Shown in pieces: positions 12,141-23,744 of a stretch of DNA of 64,000 bases. The notes beneath the pieces are model-generated. The model searched no databases and was not told the origin of the DNA. It saw only the letters and a list, made by a program, of their open reading frames with translations. The stretch comes from Undaria pinnatifida (taxonomy: Eukaryota; Sar; Phaeophyceae; Laminariales; Alariaceae), in contig JABAKD010000016.1 in the NCBI GenBank assembly GCA_012845835.1, positions 24,852,553-24,916,552 of the forward strand, read 5' to 3'. The position numbers were made by a program, and so were the translations under genes. Every line of letters starts with the position of its first letter. The first letter of the stretch is position 1.

Positions 12141-12392
12141 GGCTTGTAGATGTGGTGGTAGCAGCGGTAAAAACGGCGGCGGCGACGGCAGCGGTGGCGA
12201 CGGTGGCGAAGACAGAGGCCGTGACCATGACGGCGGCGGCGGTGGCGGCGGCGATGATGACGGCTGTTTGCAGGCTTGTAGATGTGGTGGTAGCAGCGGT
12301 AAAAACAGCGGCGGCGACGGTGGCGAAGACAGGGGCCGTGACCATGACGGCGGCGGCGGTGGCGGCGGCGATGATGACGGCTGTTTCGGCGG
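12141..12392 (+). repeat. GGC-rich tandem duplication
   Basis: Two copies of a GGC/GAC-rich unit begin with GGCTTGTAGATGTGGTGGTA at 12141 and 12273. The second copy is shorter by a few codons' worth of sequence. Overlapping frames read Gly/Asp-rich on plus and Pro/Ser-rich on minus over 258-271 codons. I cannot say which strand, if any, is translated. Low complexity alone can keep such frames open. Confidence 0.6.
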
Positions 12393-12899
12393 CAATTCTA
12401 ATTCTTCGTTGCAGGCGCAGCAATCCTCTGACTGCTGCTCTGCCTGCAGACGGTGCGACTGGGGCAGCCGCTGCCCTTGCAACAACTGCTTCTTTCCAGC
12501 GCCTTCGCCACCAACGCCATGCAGATCTACCAGCTTATGTTCATGTGTGGCTTCACTGGGATCGCATTGTTGCTGCTGGGGCAAAATATTCTCTCTCTCT
12601 CTCTTAAACATGAATCCCTTACTAACATTTGGAACTTCCTGATGTAAGATGGGTCATAACCGTCGTGTTCATGAGGACAACCGACAAACCAGCAGCAGCA
12701 CGACTCGAAGTCTGGGCTTTACGAGGAGAAATCCTTCAGTAGGTCAACAGACGGCCAACAGCCGACGAGGACTACTGGGCCATAGTGCGCATGCTTAACA
12801 GCCATGTACTGATACCTGGTACCTGATACCAAGCATCTCGAACAAAAATACGTACACGAGCAGACACGCGTGCAGCAGTGCTTCCATAGGCATGAAAAG

Positions 12900-15350
12900 A
12901 CGTCACCGCTAACCCGGGGCTCCACTACGTCCCATGACTGAGTCTTGTGTGCGTTGCAATTCGGGGTAGCAATAGCACAGGTTGTACTTGTTAGTCGGGC
13001 TGGAACCGTGCCATGCGATCCGCCCTTTCGCTTCTGCTTTTGCCCGCAGCGGTATCAGTGCGCCCCTCCCACCTTGCTCCACCGCCCCCCTTGCAGCCAC
13101 AGTTTGCGTCCTCTATTGCGTGGCGTATCCAGTTCCTCTCCGCCTCGTCCCTGCGCCTCCATCGTCATGAAAGAGTCATCCCACGGTAGGGTTTGCACCC
13201 AAAAGTCCCTGAGTTCCTCACATGAGGAACTCAATATCTCACCCAAAAAATGGCTTCAAAGGCATTCGTTCGCAAAACCCGACCAAGCTTCTATGCCTTA
13301 GTCAAAAAAATAAAGTACTCGTGAAAATACTTCATTGACCGGCAGTTCCTCACATGAGGAACTCAATCGCCCAGGGACATTTTGGCGCAGAAAATGCAAC
13401 CCCTACCGTGGGATGACTCGAAACATGTTCTGATCGGCCTGGTACCGGGTTGTCCCCACGGCCCCTGCAGAGAGGAGACGCCGTTTGAGATTGATCATCT
13501 CGCCTTGGCGTTCGACATGAAGAGATCGGCGCGTTATCGGCGCTGGGGTTCAACTATCCCTAGGTCAAGCTTGTGGTGTGCCGTTCCGAGCTCAGCGGAG
13601 TGCTCCAGGCCGAGGGTCCACGTCACACTCGCGCACAACAGCATCTCCGTCTCCTCGGCGTTTAGCATGCAATTCCCACATCATTCAGACCCCGCTTGAA
13701 TCGTTTGCACCATGCCCACGCCAGTCGGATCTGTCGTTTGATCTCTGGTTTAATGTCGGCGGTTGCGTTGACACGACCGCGTAGATACAAAAAACAAGTT
13801 GCCTGTTTATACCCCTGGCCTGCTACTTCTACAACGAGCGCCGACGTCCGGGGTGCCTGGTTGTTTAGTGTCCGCGGCAACATGGTCTCCATCTTTTTCT
13901 AGAACACCGTAGAACCCTGGTGCTTCAAAAACGTTCACAATGATCGTAATACTGTTTTCAAGGCCTTCCGCCGACTAACGGACAATGCCTGCGTCGTCGG
14001 CGCATTGCACACCCTATACAGCCATCCGCACACAAACTATATATTGGTTTATCGCTTATCCCTACCACGTCCTCGTAAGTCCCGTAGAATGTCTGGGTCC
14101 TCACTGATACCACGGCTTGAATCGCAGTGGCAACGAAGCCGTTGAAATGAAGCGGTTACAGCTCGCATCCTTGCCGCAGCCCTTGGGTTACGTCAAGCGA
14201 TTCCAAGTGTTGCCGTACCTACCCGAGTTCGCATGCCTAGGTGAAACAGGAGGAAAACAATTGACACCTTCTCTTGTATGGAACAATTAACACCTTTTCT
14301 TGTATGCCGAAGCGTGGGAGCACCGCCAACAACATAATTCGCTCGACCGAGGTAAACAGTATGCTTTCTGGAGGTCGATGAATCCCGTAGGTATTGCTAG
14401 CTCGTTCGAGTGCTTGCAGTCGGCGCACGACCAACAGCATGTTGTCTGTTGACCGCGCAGGGCGAAGGCGGCACTGTTCCTCGGGGGGGATCCCTCCGGC
14501 CTCGTAGCAGGTGCTGAGGCGGGACACTACAGCTTTCAGCAAACCTTGCCACCATGGACAACGAGCGAATTCCCTCTATCCTTGCTGCAGTCTAGGCGAT
14601 CCTTCTTTTTGTGAAGAACTTTTGTTGTCGCAAATTTCTGCTACTGAGGACTTTCTCCCGCTTTCACACGTTGACAAGTATAACGTGAAAAGGAACGGAT
14701 GAGTTTGGGTCGGTCAAGTATCAGTAACTCGGGTGGAAGGGAGTCTGGTCCAGCCGCTTTCCATTTCAGAAATTCCCCGAATCTCCCCGTCTTCTGATCC
14801 ATGGTTGGTTCATCTGCAAGTGCCGGTGCGAATAGCCGTCGTGGGAATAGACCGCTGATCGTGGGGCGCAAGTGCAGACAATTGGTTTTTCCAGAAAGGC
14901 GTTGGAAAACACCGCGCAACGTTCACGAGTGCGCGCCCCTTTCCCCTCGTAGAATCGTGCCGTCCATGAAGTCGATGATGAACTGCTTGCTTCTCGCCTC
15001 CTGAACGTCCAAACCCACCATACTCCTTCACGTGCTTTTGGAAACCCCGCTAGTCTCGTACCACGGTAGAGGCTGCACGTTTTGGCCATGCGAAGTGCTG
15101 GCTAACATACGAGCGCCCTCTCACATCGATGCCGTCTTCCCTCCGCGGTGGTCGAGGCACCAGTGTTCCTCCATGGTGAAGGAGTCAATGTTGAAGCGCC
15201 TGTCGACAACGCACAGCCTAATGATTGCCGTGCCCGGCCGGCATTCCGCCATCTCCTGCGGCGTTGCTGAAACGGACATGGCTGCACGAGGCATAAGTGT
15301 CAGCCTATACGCAAAAAGTGGCTGGGACATCGTTTGTGTTATACGATAAT
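12900..15350 (-). pseudogene. Degenerate non-LTR (LINE) reverse transcriptase
   Basis: Reading the minus strand from 15350 downward, pieces of one RT appear in order across different frames: KAAGPDSLPPELL near 14.75 kb, VLHKKKDRLDCS near 14.6 kb, EEQCRLRPARSTDNM near 14.45 kb, FIDLQKAY near 14.36 kb and CADDAGIV (the YADD box with Y replaced) near 14.0 kb. A C-terminal stretch with GQGYKQATCFLYLRG near 13.8 kb and a tail near 13.45 kb follow. Order and spacing fit LINE-type RTs. Many stops and frameshifts make it inactive. A 247-bp TIR element interrupts the 3' part at 13173-13419, and LINE-like tail sequence seems to resume below 13170. No endonuclease domain was recognised. Confidence 0.7.
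13173..13419. mobile_element. Short TIR element (MITE) nested in the LINE
   Basis: The 25-bp terminal inverted repeats (13173-13197 and 13395-13419) differ at one position and begin GAGTCATCCCACGGTAGGG. GAAA flanks both ends (13169-13172 and 13420-13423). Two near-identical small palindromes, arms TTCCTCA/TGAGGAA around CA, lie at 13211-13232 and 13344-13364. The internal order (GGTAGGG, then CCAAAA, then GTTCCTCA) mirrors the copies at 10.9 and 20.9 kb, so I place it in the same superfamily. Confidence 0.72.
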
Positions 15351-15360
15351 TTTGGTTTTA

Positions 15361-15497
15361 CACCTACGGTAGGCCGTGAGATTGTTCATCTGGTTAAGCA
15401 TACCATTTTCTCAAGGGCAGTTTATTTGGGTTTGTTACAGGGCTCCTCAAGCGAGGAGGCGCAGCAAATTTAACGCGCTGCCCCTACCGTGGCAAGT
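15361..15497. mobile_element. Possible diverged relative of the MITE family
   Basis: CTACGGTAGG occurs at the left and CCCCTACCGTGG at the right, with an inner palindrome-like GCTCCTCAAGCGAGGAGGC. The order matches the other members but the left end is poorly conserved. It may be a truncated copy. Confidence 0.35.
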
Positions 15498-15499
15498 TT

Positions 15500-16080
15500 T
15501 GTTGGTCGTTTTTTTTCTCTCTCATCTGTTATCTTAACGTGCTTTTTCTCTCTCTTTCTCCCTTCCTAGACGTGACTCGGATCCAGGGTCACTAAGCAGG
15601 CTCTTCTTCCCCCTCCCCTATACGGTAGTGCCTTCTTTTTCAACGCGAGGAAGAAATCAGTATTTTTTTCCCTCGTCGACTCGCATGGAATTGCGCCTAC
15701 CCACGCTGCTAGGCGCTTATTGCCGGTGAGGATTCTCTCCGTTTCGATGAGACACTCTTTAAAGCAAGATGCTCTTTAAAGTAGGCAGGTAATCCTGCGT
15801 CAATCACATCCCGCAGAGTCGCGTACGTGGTCCTGTGCACCTTCCACGCAGCTATCTCATGGGACTAGTTTACGTGTGTCGTCGCGCGCTGTCCCTCGCG
15901 TCTCATGCCTGTTTGAGGGAGGCCGAGGTTTCCGCAGGCTCTCGACACCCGAGGTTGTCCCGCTGACGCGTCGGTTATGCGTTGCTCGATTGCGCGGACT
16001 TACCCCTGCTTACTTGAAGTATGTGTAGCACCCATGTTAAGCATACTCGTCAGGAATCATGAGGAACATATATATATAGT
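15500..16080. other. No supported gene
   Basis: The stretch contains a pyrimidine-rich patch at 15510-15570 (CTCTCT/TTTCTC runs) and otherwise unremarkable sequence. No domain or splice pattern was seen. Confidence 0.4.
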
Positions 16081-16374
16081 TTAATTATGCGAGTTGACTA
16101 TGTCTGTTTGAGTCGGTACCGCCGTATTGGACAATGCCGTTTTAATCTGGCAGACACCATTAAGATGGCGATGTTCTCGCAGTTTGTGTGGAGTTTTATT
16201 GATCTGGGGTTTGGTACGACGTACATTACGGTTTTCGAGGATAACGAGGGGGCGGAGAACCTGGCACAAAACCCAGTGTGCACGTCGAACTCGAAGCACA
16301 TCGATGTGCGACCCCTCTGTGTGGGAGCTTATTTTTTCGGGGAGCTATTTGATTACTCGAGATTGAGTTGTTGA
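16081..16374 (+). pseudogene. Copia RNase H relic
   Basis: The frame contains VFEDNEGAENLAQNPV followed by SNSKHIDVR, the C-terminal RNase H signature of Ty1/Copia polyproteins (usual form VFEDNEGA...SNSKHIDVRHHFxRE). Residues after HIDVR are scrambled, and the usual QxADIxTK tail is absent. No RT upstream and no LTR pair were recognised. It is a dead fragment. Confidence 0.75.
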
Positions 16375-16679
16375 GCAGTGCAACATCCCGCCGCTGCCTG
16401 TGTTACACATTCCGTCGTGCACCAAGAAGGGGGGATGCTTTTCGTCGTACAGTGTACAGAGTACGAGTAGATCGAGTTTCTGCGGTTGTTTGCATTTTAT
16501 TACAATACTTGTACGGACTTTTGTTTTTCCTGTTGCAGCTAGGCCCCGTATTGGGTACTGGTATCCCGGGGAAATCGGGAATAATCATTAAGAAATGGTT
16601 TGAATTTCAGACTGGAGAATATGCTTGAGTCAATTTTTGATAATTGTGCCGCTTTTACCTGGCCATTTTCGATAATAAT

Positions 16680-16945
16680 GTTCCCCACTCTTTGTTGCAA
16701 GAAGGGAGGGGCCTTCACCTCGGGGCAACGGGAATGAACACCCCACTCGCCTTAAAGTGGTGGGGGTCTCATCGTGTGGTACGGGGTGGAATCCCTTTTC
16801 TTGTGGGGGAACGGGCGGTCCTCCCTCCTTGTGGGAAGGTGGGAGAACCCCTGATCGGTTTAAACATGAGGGGAATTCCTTCTCAGGGGGGGGGCGTGCC
16901 GTCTCTGAGGCAGAGGTGGAAATCCCACCAACAGAGAAGGAATGA
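16680..16945. repeat. Degenerate G-rich minisatellite
   Basis: Imperfect units alternate GGTGGGGGT-like blocks with CTTCTCCCTTG-like blocks at roughly 30-40 bp spacing. The same texture recurs at 21.5-21.8 and 22.4-22.7 kb. Frames through it are low complexity. Confidence 0.5.
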
Positions 16946-16969
16946 TGTGTCACGAGGCTCTGACTCTGT

Positions 16970-17565
16970 GATAAGAGCTGCAGAGGTGGCACCGAAGTGT
17001 CTGTTAAGATATGAAGAAGAAAAATCAAGATTGCTTGAAAGTGGCGTTTATGTGGCCAAAACATTGAAAAAACGAAGAGAAGAAAAGAAGACGGAGAAGG
17101 AAGGTGAAGGAAGGAGGAAATAAGGAGAAGGAAGGAGGAAGGAAGGAGAAGGAAGGAGGAGGGAAGGAGGAGGAAGGAGGAAGGAGAAGGCAGGAGTAGT
17201 CGACGTAAGGGATGCCTTGACCTGATCACGGGACTATGCCCAAGCCACAGCCAGGTGTACTATACGGCAGCCCGTCCTGTTCCCTGCTACGTTCTCTGTA
17301 ACGTTCTTCTGATACTTTACCTGTGGTAAGCTTATTTCTCTGTTCTACGATCAACTGCCCGATACAGGTCCGTTGATTCTTCTTGTACAGTATGCCGGCT
17401 AGACAGAACAAAATCCTGTGTATTTCGCCGATATTGTGTTTATCTGCATGTAGAACTATGGTGCTCAGTTTGCTCATGATAGTGACTAATAGACTAGACT
17501 AATCAAATAGATACTACTACTACTATTAATAATAGTGGACTACAGAGTCCATATTCTAAAACGCC
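16970..17565 (+). repeat. GA-rich interspersed repeat, copy 1
   Basis: In order it holds a GATATGAAGAAG block, a long GGAGAAGGAAGGAGG purine tract (17100-17190), a GCCCGTCCTGTTCCCTGC block, CAACTGCCCGATACAGGT, and an AATCAAATAGATAC end near a GGACTACAGAGTCCATA motif. The same blocks in the same order lie at 20.6-21.43 kb. It is non-coding; class unknown. Confidence 0.65.
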
Positions 17566-18815
17566 TCTCCCATTATTATTGTTATTCTTGTCATCATTGT
17601 CATTATCGTCATGACAAGTCACTAGCTAGAGGAAATTGATACTCAAAGCAGTAAACACAAAAATGATGCACCATATTTAGACCTTTGTGTATGAACAGAT
17701 GTTACATGGAATTAACCATGACACTTACTTAAGATAATCGAAATACGAATAGAAACATATATCAGATATGTTGTATGAAGAGCTGAAATAGGGATGAAAT
17801 CACGTCACGACATACTACGCGTGGTGTGTACTTACCAGCGATAAATTACGTAAAAAATATGCGCAAGCCAGTCTGCTGGGTGTACCTCTCCCTAAATTAA
17901 AACCTAGAGCCACATGAAACCGAACAAAATTGAAAACTGCAAAGTTAAAGGACGCTGATCCAGTACAACAGTAAAAATGCATACTATTCATCTTTATGTA
18001 TGTACGTACGAAATGATGAAAGAAAAGCCTACGAGTGCCGATAGTACGGTGGCAATAGACTATTATGTGAGTGTAGTTGTAGCGCAAAAACTATGCTCGT
18101 GATGCTGTTTTGGTAGTCAGCGAGCTATATCCTAGAAACAGAAGGCGTCAGAACGTATCTGTTGTATAACTGTTACTACGCCCCCTCAATCGAATTCTAA
18201 AGCAAAAGAGGAAATCGAGGAAAATCGAAATCATGAACTTACCATGTATGTGTCCAGCGCTATACTGCGTTGTGCACACGTACCTACATAAATTGTGGAC
18301 TTATCATCCCATCGGTGCTATACTGCACTATGCATGTGTCCCTTACAGTCTGTGGGCAAACTGGTGAAGGTGCTCGAAATAAAGTTGCCTTACGTTCATA
18401 CGTCCTGATAATAACAGGCAGGCATTGAAGCTCAACCGTGCATCCTAAAATAAGAACTGCTGTTAAAATATCCTGAAAAGAGTGCTTCCTTGAAGCCAAT
18501 GAAAGACTCGAAGTCGAGTCGAGTCCATTGCGCAATAGCCATTTTTGTATGGCTTTGATGACGCGTACTTCGCGTAATGTATTGCAATGCATGACTGCAA
18601 AAAATACAAGAAATAGGATAAAAATATATGTTGACGAAAGTTAATACAACAACAAAAGATGCATACCGTGTCGTACAGCAGTAGTGCTAGAGCAGTCCAA
18701 GTAGTACTCGTATGTATGAGTACGGAACTAGCTACTACTAACGGTACGTACTCTGCAAAACAACATACAAGAATGCCAAGAGAAGAATATACACCCCCCA
18801 ACACAAGCAACGAAA
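17566..18815. other. AT-rich stretch without supported genes
   Basis: ATT/GTC-type simple repeats lie at 17567-17620. The rest is AT-leaning with scattered short frames and no motif. I see nothing I would call a gene. Confidence 0.4.
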
Positions 18816-18954
18816 TTAAGCAAAGGCGAAAAACCTAGGTCGTCTTCGTGATGCTGTTGCTGTTGATGTCGCTGCCGTTGGTGTTGAAAAGACTCGCCGT
18901 GATCGTGTTTTCCTAGCTAAAAAAAAAGACCTCGTGTGATTGTCGAAAATTCTG

Positions 18955-19010
18955 CTGTAGATGATGATGATGCTGATGGTGCTGATGATGCTCGTGATGA
19001 TGGCGATTAT
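18955..19010. repeat. GAT-type microsatellite
   Basis: Imperfect GATGATGATGCTGATGGT triplets occur here. Minus-strand frames from here to about 20.47 kb are open over 60-114 codons but match nothing I know and may be chance. Confidence 0.5.
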
Positions 19011-20579
19011 CGATGTAGACGGAGACGTAGACCTGACCAAGAGTGATGGTGTACTGTCCTTTTTCTCAGGCTGAGACCGGGACAAGGTACGTTCTCTCCT
19101 GATGTTGTCTCGAGGTTAGGCATCAAATTTGCCCCCGTGCGCGCACACGCACAGAACGGCAATAACTCGCGAAGATACGGCAGCCCCCTGGGCCATTTGC
19201 CCAGCAGCTGCTGCTTGACTCTCGCGCAGCTCGATCGCCATGGTCTGTAGCGTGTTGTGGCGCTGCGGCGCGTTTGTGTGTGCTTCGGTTTTTCGAAATC
19301 GTACAACTACCCCTCTAAAAATGCCAACGACTATATTGAACATTGCTATTATCTTGTGCATCTAGACTCGTTATTCCCATACACACTGTTTGAAAACCTT
19401 ATGTCAGCATCCTGATCTTTAGGCAGCAAAACGATTGTAAGGAACATCTGTGACCTGGATCGGGGTACCATAAACAATGGCCTTACGATGGCTGCGGCGA
19501 TGTCACTCGAGCTCTTTGCCCGCTTTGGTTTGTAGTTCGCGAACCACGTAGCTGGTACGGAACGGGCTTGAGATGCTAGCAGCAATGTACTCGGTGAAGA
19601 TGTCGTCGAGCTGGCGATGTGTTGGATTGAGGCTGGCAATGATCTCGTGTCTCCATGTGCGAAAATGGGAGCTTGGAACGGAGCCCTACGCATTTTACAA
19701 ACATTTGCCGGTAAGATGCTGCAGTTTCTGGTAGCTACGCTCCGTTTTCACCGCGCGTACTTGACACAGCAGTGAGGTAAGCTGCTGTGTTGTTTGGTGA
19801 CGAAGATGACGTTGCTGTGGTCGATGGGGTGGTAGTCTCTGTTGCGGATGGCGATACTCCATGTAGTGGAAGGTATTGCTGTTGTACAAGATGCAGTCTG
19901 GTTGCAGATGTTTTTACTCGATGATCGTGTACTCATAGCAGATAATGGCGTGTTGTCGATGGTGGTAGTACTGGATGCAGCACTGCTCTTTACGTAGAAT
20001 TGGCCATGTAGTAGACGTAAACGAGGGTGACGGCATTGGCTGCGTTTTGCCCGCCATGTAAATCCGTTAACGTGCTATTGCCGTGTTGGTTTGTTCTGTT
20101 CGTGGTGCACTGCTGTATGAAGTTGAACATACTTCCACGTGTATAAAGGTGAACACAGTTCCGTGGATATACAAAGCTCCGTTTCTCGGAGGCTGATACG
20201 TACTTGTAGCTTGGACGCGTCAAGAAATATGCTGAACAATCCTCTCCGAGTCTAATACATGCCTGTTTAGCGTGTAAGGCGTATAACCGGACTCTGTACC
20301 TGCTACACGCGTGATAGTGCGAGCAGTCTCCTTACCTCCTTTGCGCGTGATAGCGTGATAGCAACCTTCTCTCTCGAATGTCCCTGATGATGTACCTGGA
20401 CATACTCGAAGACGTGAGGTTCCGATGTCTAGGCTGATCTTGATTTTTTGAAGAAAATTACGCCGCACTGCACAAAGTAAAGACCGGTCTTCGGATTTCT
20501 CGGAAACGCTTGGCGAAATCAGCGGGACGACATTGCATGGTGCCAGTGGATAGGTAGATCAATAGCGACGAGTATCACA

Positions 20580-21440
20580 ACCTGAATGAATGACGTGTAC
20601 CGATGCTTTTGTCTGTAATAAGAGTTGCAGAGGTATCACCGAAGTGTCTCTTAAGGTCACTTATATATGGAGAATAGAAAAAAGATGGTTTGAAGTGGCC
20701 AAAACATGGAAATAATGAAGAGAAGAAAGCAAGAAGTAGAAGAAAGGAAAAGGAAGGAGAAATGTAGGAGTAGAAAGGAGGAAGGAGAAGGAGGGAGAAA
20801 GGAGGAGAAGGAAGGACGAAGGGGCAGGAAGGAGTGATCGGAGGGGGGGGCGCCTTCACCTCATCACGGTATTATTCCCAACCTACGGGCAGGACCCGTG
20901 CTACGATAGAGGTAGCATTTTTCGGCTATATATTTTTCTGAATAACGGTGCTCCTTAACTCAATTGTTGTTAGGAAATATAGCCCTTTTTCAGAAATACT
21001 TTTCGTTGTGTACCTAGGCCATGGGATTTTTCATCGAGTGGAACTTTAATTTTTATCCAAAACATTTTTCAGGAGAGGTCTTAAGCCCCCAAATTGAGGA
21101 ACCTCACGAAAAAAAGTGGTGCACCTCTATCGTAGCAAGCACCGCAGGTGTACACTACGGCGGCCCGTCCTGTTCCCTGCAACGTTCTACGTCACGTCCT
21201 TGCAGTGTTATAAGTAACGTTCTCTGCAACGTTCTTCTGATGCTTATGGTGGTAAGCTGATTTCCCTGTACCACGATCAACTTCCCGATACAGGTAGTTT
21301 GATTTTTCTACAGTATGCCGGCCAGAAAGAAGGAACTCCTATTTAGTTCGCCGCATATTGTGTTTGTCCGCATCTAGGACCCTGATGCTCAGTCTACTCA
21401 ACATACCGACTAAGAATCAAATAGATAGTAATAACTTGAG
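20580..21440 (+). repeat. GA-rich interspersed repeat, copy 2, split by a TIR element
   Basis: The sequence matches copy 1 at 16.97-17.56 kb (GTGTCTCTTAAGG, GGCCAAAACATGGAAA, purine tract, GCCCGTCCTGTTCCCTGC, CGATACAGGT, AATCAAATAGATA). It differs by a roughly 245-bp insertion at 20894-21140, which copy 1 lacks. Copy 1 therefore acts as the empty site. Confidence 0.7.
20894..21140 (-). mobile_element. Short TIR element (MITE), copy 2
   Basis: The left end CGTGCTACGATAGAGGT and right end ACCTCTATCGTAGCA are inverted repeats. In reverse complement it aligns with the element at 10929-11171, including GTTCCTCAATTTGGG. GCAGG flanks both sides and fits a target duplication. The intact repeat copy at about 17.26 kb shows the pre-insertion arrangement. 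Confidence 0.75.
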
Positions 21441-21459
21441 AGCCTATATTGTAATATAC

Positions 21460-22730
21460 AGGTGGAATTGGAGGAAGTCTACCACGTTGTGGCGAAGAGG
21501 GGGGAGCACCCCACCTGGTGGTACGGTAAGGATGATCGCTCTACTCGTAGGAAAGGGAACGATATCCGTACGTCCCCGCGTGTACCTGTACTTCAAACCT
21601 GCAAGACAAGGGAGATCCATCCCATGTACATGGGGGGATTCCCCTGTCCTTGTGACAAAGAGTGACCTCCACCTTTTGGCAACGGGGATTTCTCTCTCTC
21701 TCTGAAACAAACAAGGGGGGCGGTAGTCCCCCACCTTTTGTCAAGAAGAGCGACGTCTACCGTGTTACATAGGTGGGGGGTTTACTTGCAGTGCTGGATA
21801 GGAGGGTGGGGGTCCCGTCCGCCCCCCCCTGTATCTATACTTCAGATCTTTGAAGGGGGTTTCGACCGTGCGGCGAGCAGGGTGGGTCTCACCCCTGATT
21901 GCAATGGAAGGGTCTATTCTCTCTTTTGCCGTCGGGCAGTCCCCCGTTCATGTTGCAAGGGGGCAGAGTCATCGACCGTGTGGGGGTACCTCGCCTTGTT
22001 TTAAGAGGTGGAGGCCCCCTCCGGTCGGGAGCGCGGGGCCGGGGGAGGAGGAAGGACGGTTACTGTTTGCTCTCGACGGTTTCGGGTATCTCACGGAGTT
22101 GTTACACACGTTGGCAACAAATTCACCAGCATACTAAAAACCGTAGCAGTCACAACGAACCCCATAGATGGTAACCTCCGTACGAGCGTGTTTCCCACGG
22201 AGCACAAGAACAAACCAAACACCTTGCCCCAGTAAAATCATGATACAACAGAGACAACGGCAACTGCATTATGGAAAATGAAGGCGCCTTCACTATAGCG
22301 GGTGCATTGAAGATTAGGGGATATCGCGAGCAATGAACTTGGCGCACCACTCACGAATACTTGGTGCTTAGCCAGAGGATCCGCGTCGAAATAAATCAAG
22401 CAAATATAGGAACTATGGGTAGGGTGACGGCCGGACCCATGCCTTGCCGCAATGGAGGAAGCCGCGATCCCGTAGCCAAACGGTGGGGACCCCGCTCCTT
22501 GTCTTGAGGTGGGAATCTCCGGCTTGTCAGAATCGCGGGACTCTTCTCCCTTGAAACAAAGACCCTTACTCCACGAAGGTGGACCTTTTTTCTTGCCACA
22601 AGGTGGGGATCTCTTCACCTTGCGGAAACGTGGGGGTCGAGGGACAATCGCCCACGTTGCTACGCAAGGAGGGGGACCTTCTCCCTTGACAAACGGGAGG
22701 GTGGTACGACAATATGGCCGAACCTGGCCT
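21460..22730. repeat. Degenerate G-rich minisatellite region
   Basis: Many irregular units combine CCTTG plus AAGGTGGGGA-like blocks with TCTCTCCCTT-like blocks, clearest at 21640-21790 and 22420-22700. Several frames stay open because of base composition. No domain was recognised. Confidence 0.45.
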
Positions 22731-22756
22731 ATATTGCTCGGGTGTTAAGAGTGTGT

Positions 22757-23520
22757 TTATACTGTGCCCTCAAAGCTGGAATTAGGGCTTGACAATGGGG
22801 GAATACCGCGACGGACAGCCGTTGAAAGGACTTGGTGTGAGGGTGAGGTCAGCGCGACAGGCGTGGCAGGGGCTTTTCGCTTGTAAGTTCTGAGTTTTGG
22901 TGTGAGGGCGTGGACATCGCGTCGGCCGCGGACGAAATCAATTACCAGTAGAAAGCGCGACAGCCGCACTCGAGATCCATCACTGCGTGATTCGTTCACT
23001 TGGATTCGCATGGCATGATTGTGGAGCCATGGAGTAGGCCGCTGCCTAGACATTTCCCGTGCTCGATTTGATCTTGAAAATATCGGCATGAAGACGCAGC
23101 CAGCGCTTGACAGGCGGCATAAACCATTGTTTACCCGGTACAGGATTAGTACGGAGTGACTTAAAAACGATGACCACTGCTCGTGTAGCAGCAGGACCCC
23201 ATAAATGAGGCACGCGTGACGGGAGTTGGGGAATATTCCTATTGGCCGGGCACCCCGTTGTCATGTCGTTAAGCGAGTGGTACGTCGAATTTGGTGTGCT
23301 AAGAATATACCCCCCAACGCGGAACCAACATAATGCGGCCGGGTTTTATTCTCTCTGTCTTGATTGAGGCAATGTATAACAGATCGGGCCCACCGCCTGC
23401 AGTATCGCGCAGCTTTTCCTTCTCTTCGGCCAACCGGCTGCGGGCTGCGTTAGGATTGGACCCATGTTGGGGTTTAGGGTAATTCGTGACAGCGTGGGTA
23501 CGGTATAGCAATAACCTTAC
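22757..23520 (-). other. Unassigned minus-strand open frames
   Basis: Frames of 70-110 codons lie side by side on the minus strand, one with a charged stretch (SRLAEEKEKLRDTAGGG). Composition is more protein-like than the neighbouring repeats, but stops separate the pieces and I recognise no family. It could be a decayed gene or element body. Confidence 0.25.
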
Positions 23521-23744
23521 CCTGGAGAAACGTGCCTTTCTGCTCTCGTGCTAGCAATATGGTTCCTATGCAATGGCCACATACATCTCCTCGCATGCTG
23601 TATTTGGCAATACGTATCTCTTGCACCTAATTAGCGATGTCGATAATAATGGTGACTGTATGATGATGGTGACAAACACAATACGTATCTCTTTCTTATA
23701 ATTAGCGATATCAGAAAATAATGGTACCTACAAATATTCTATAA

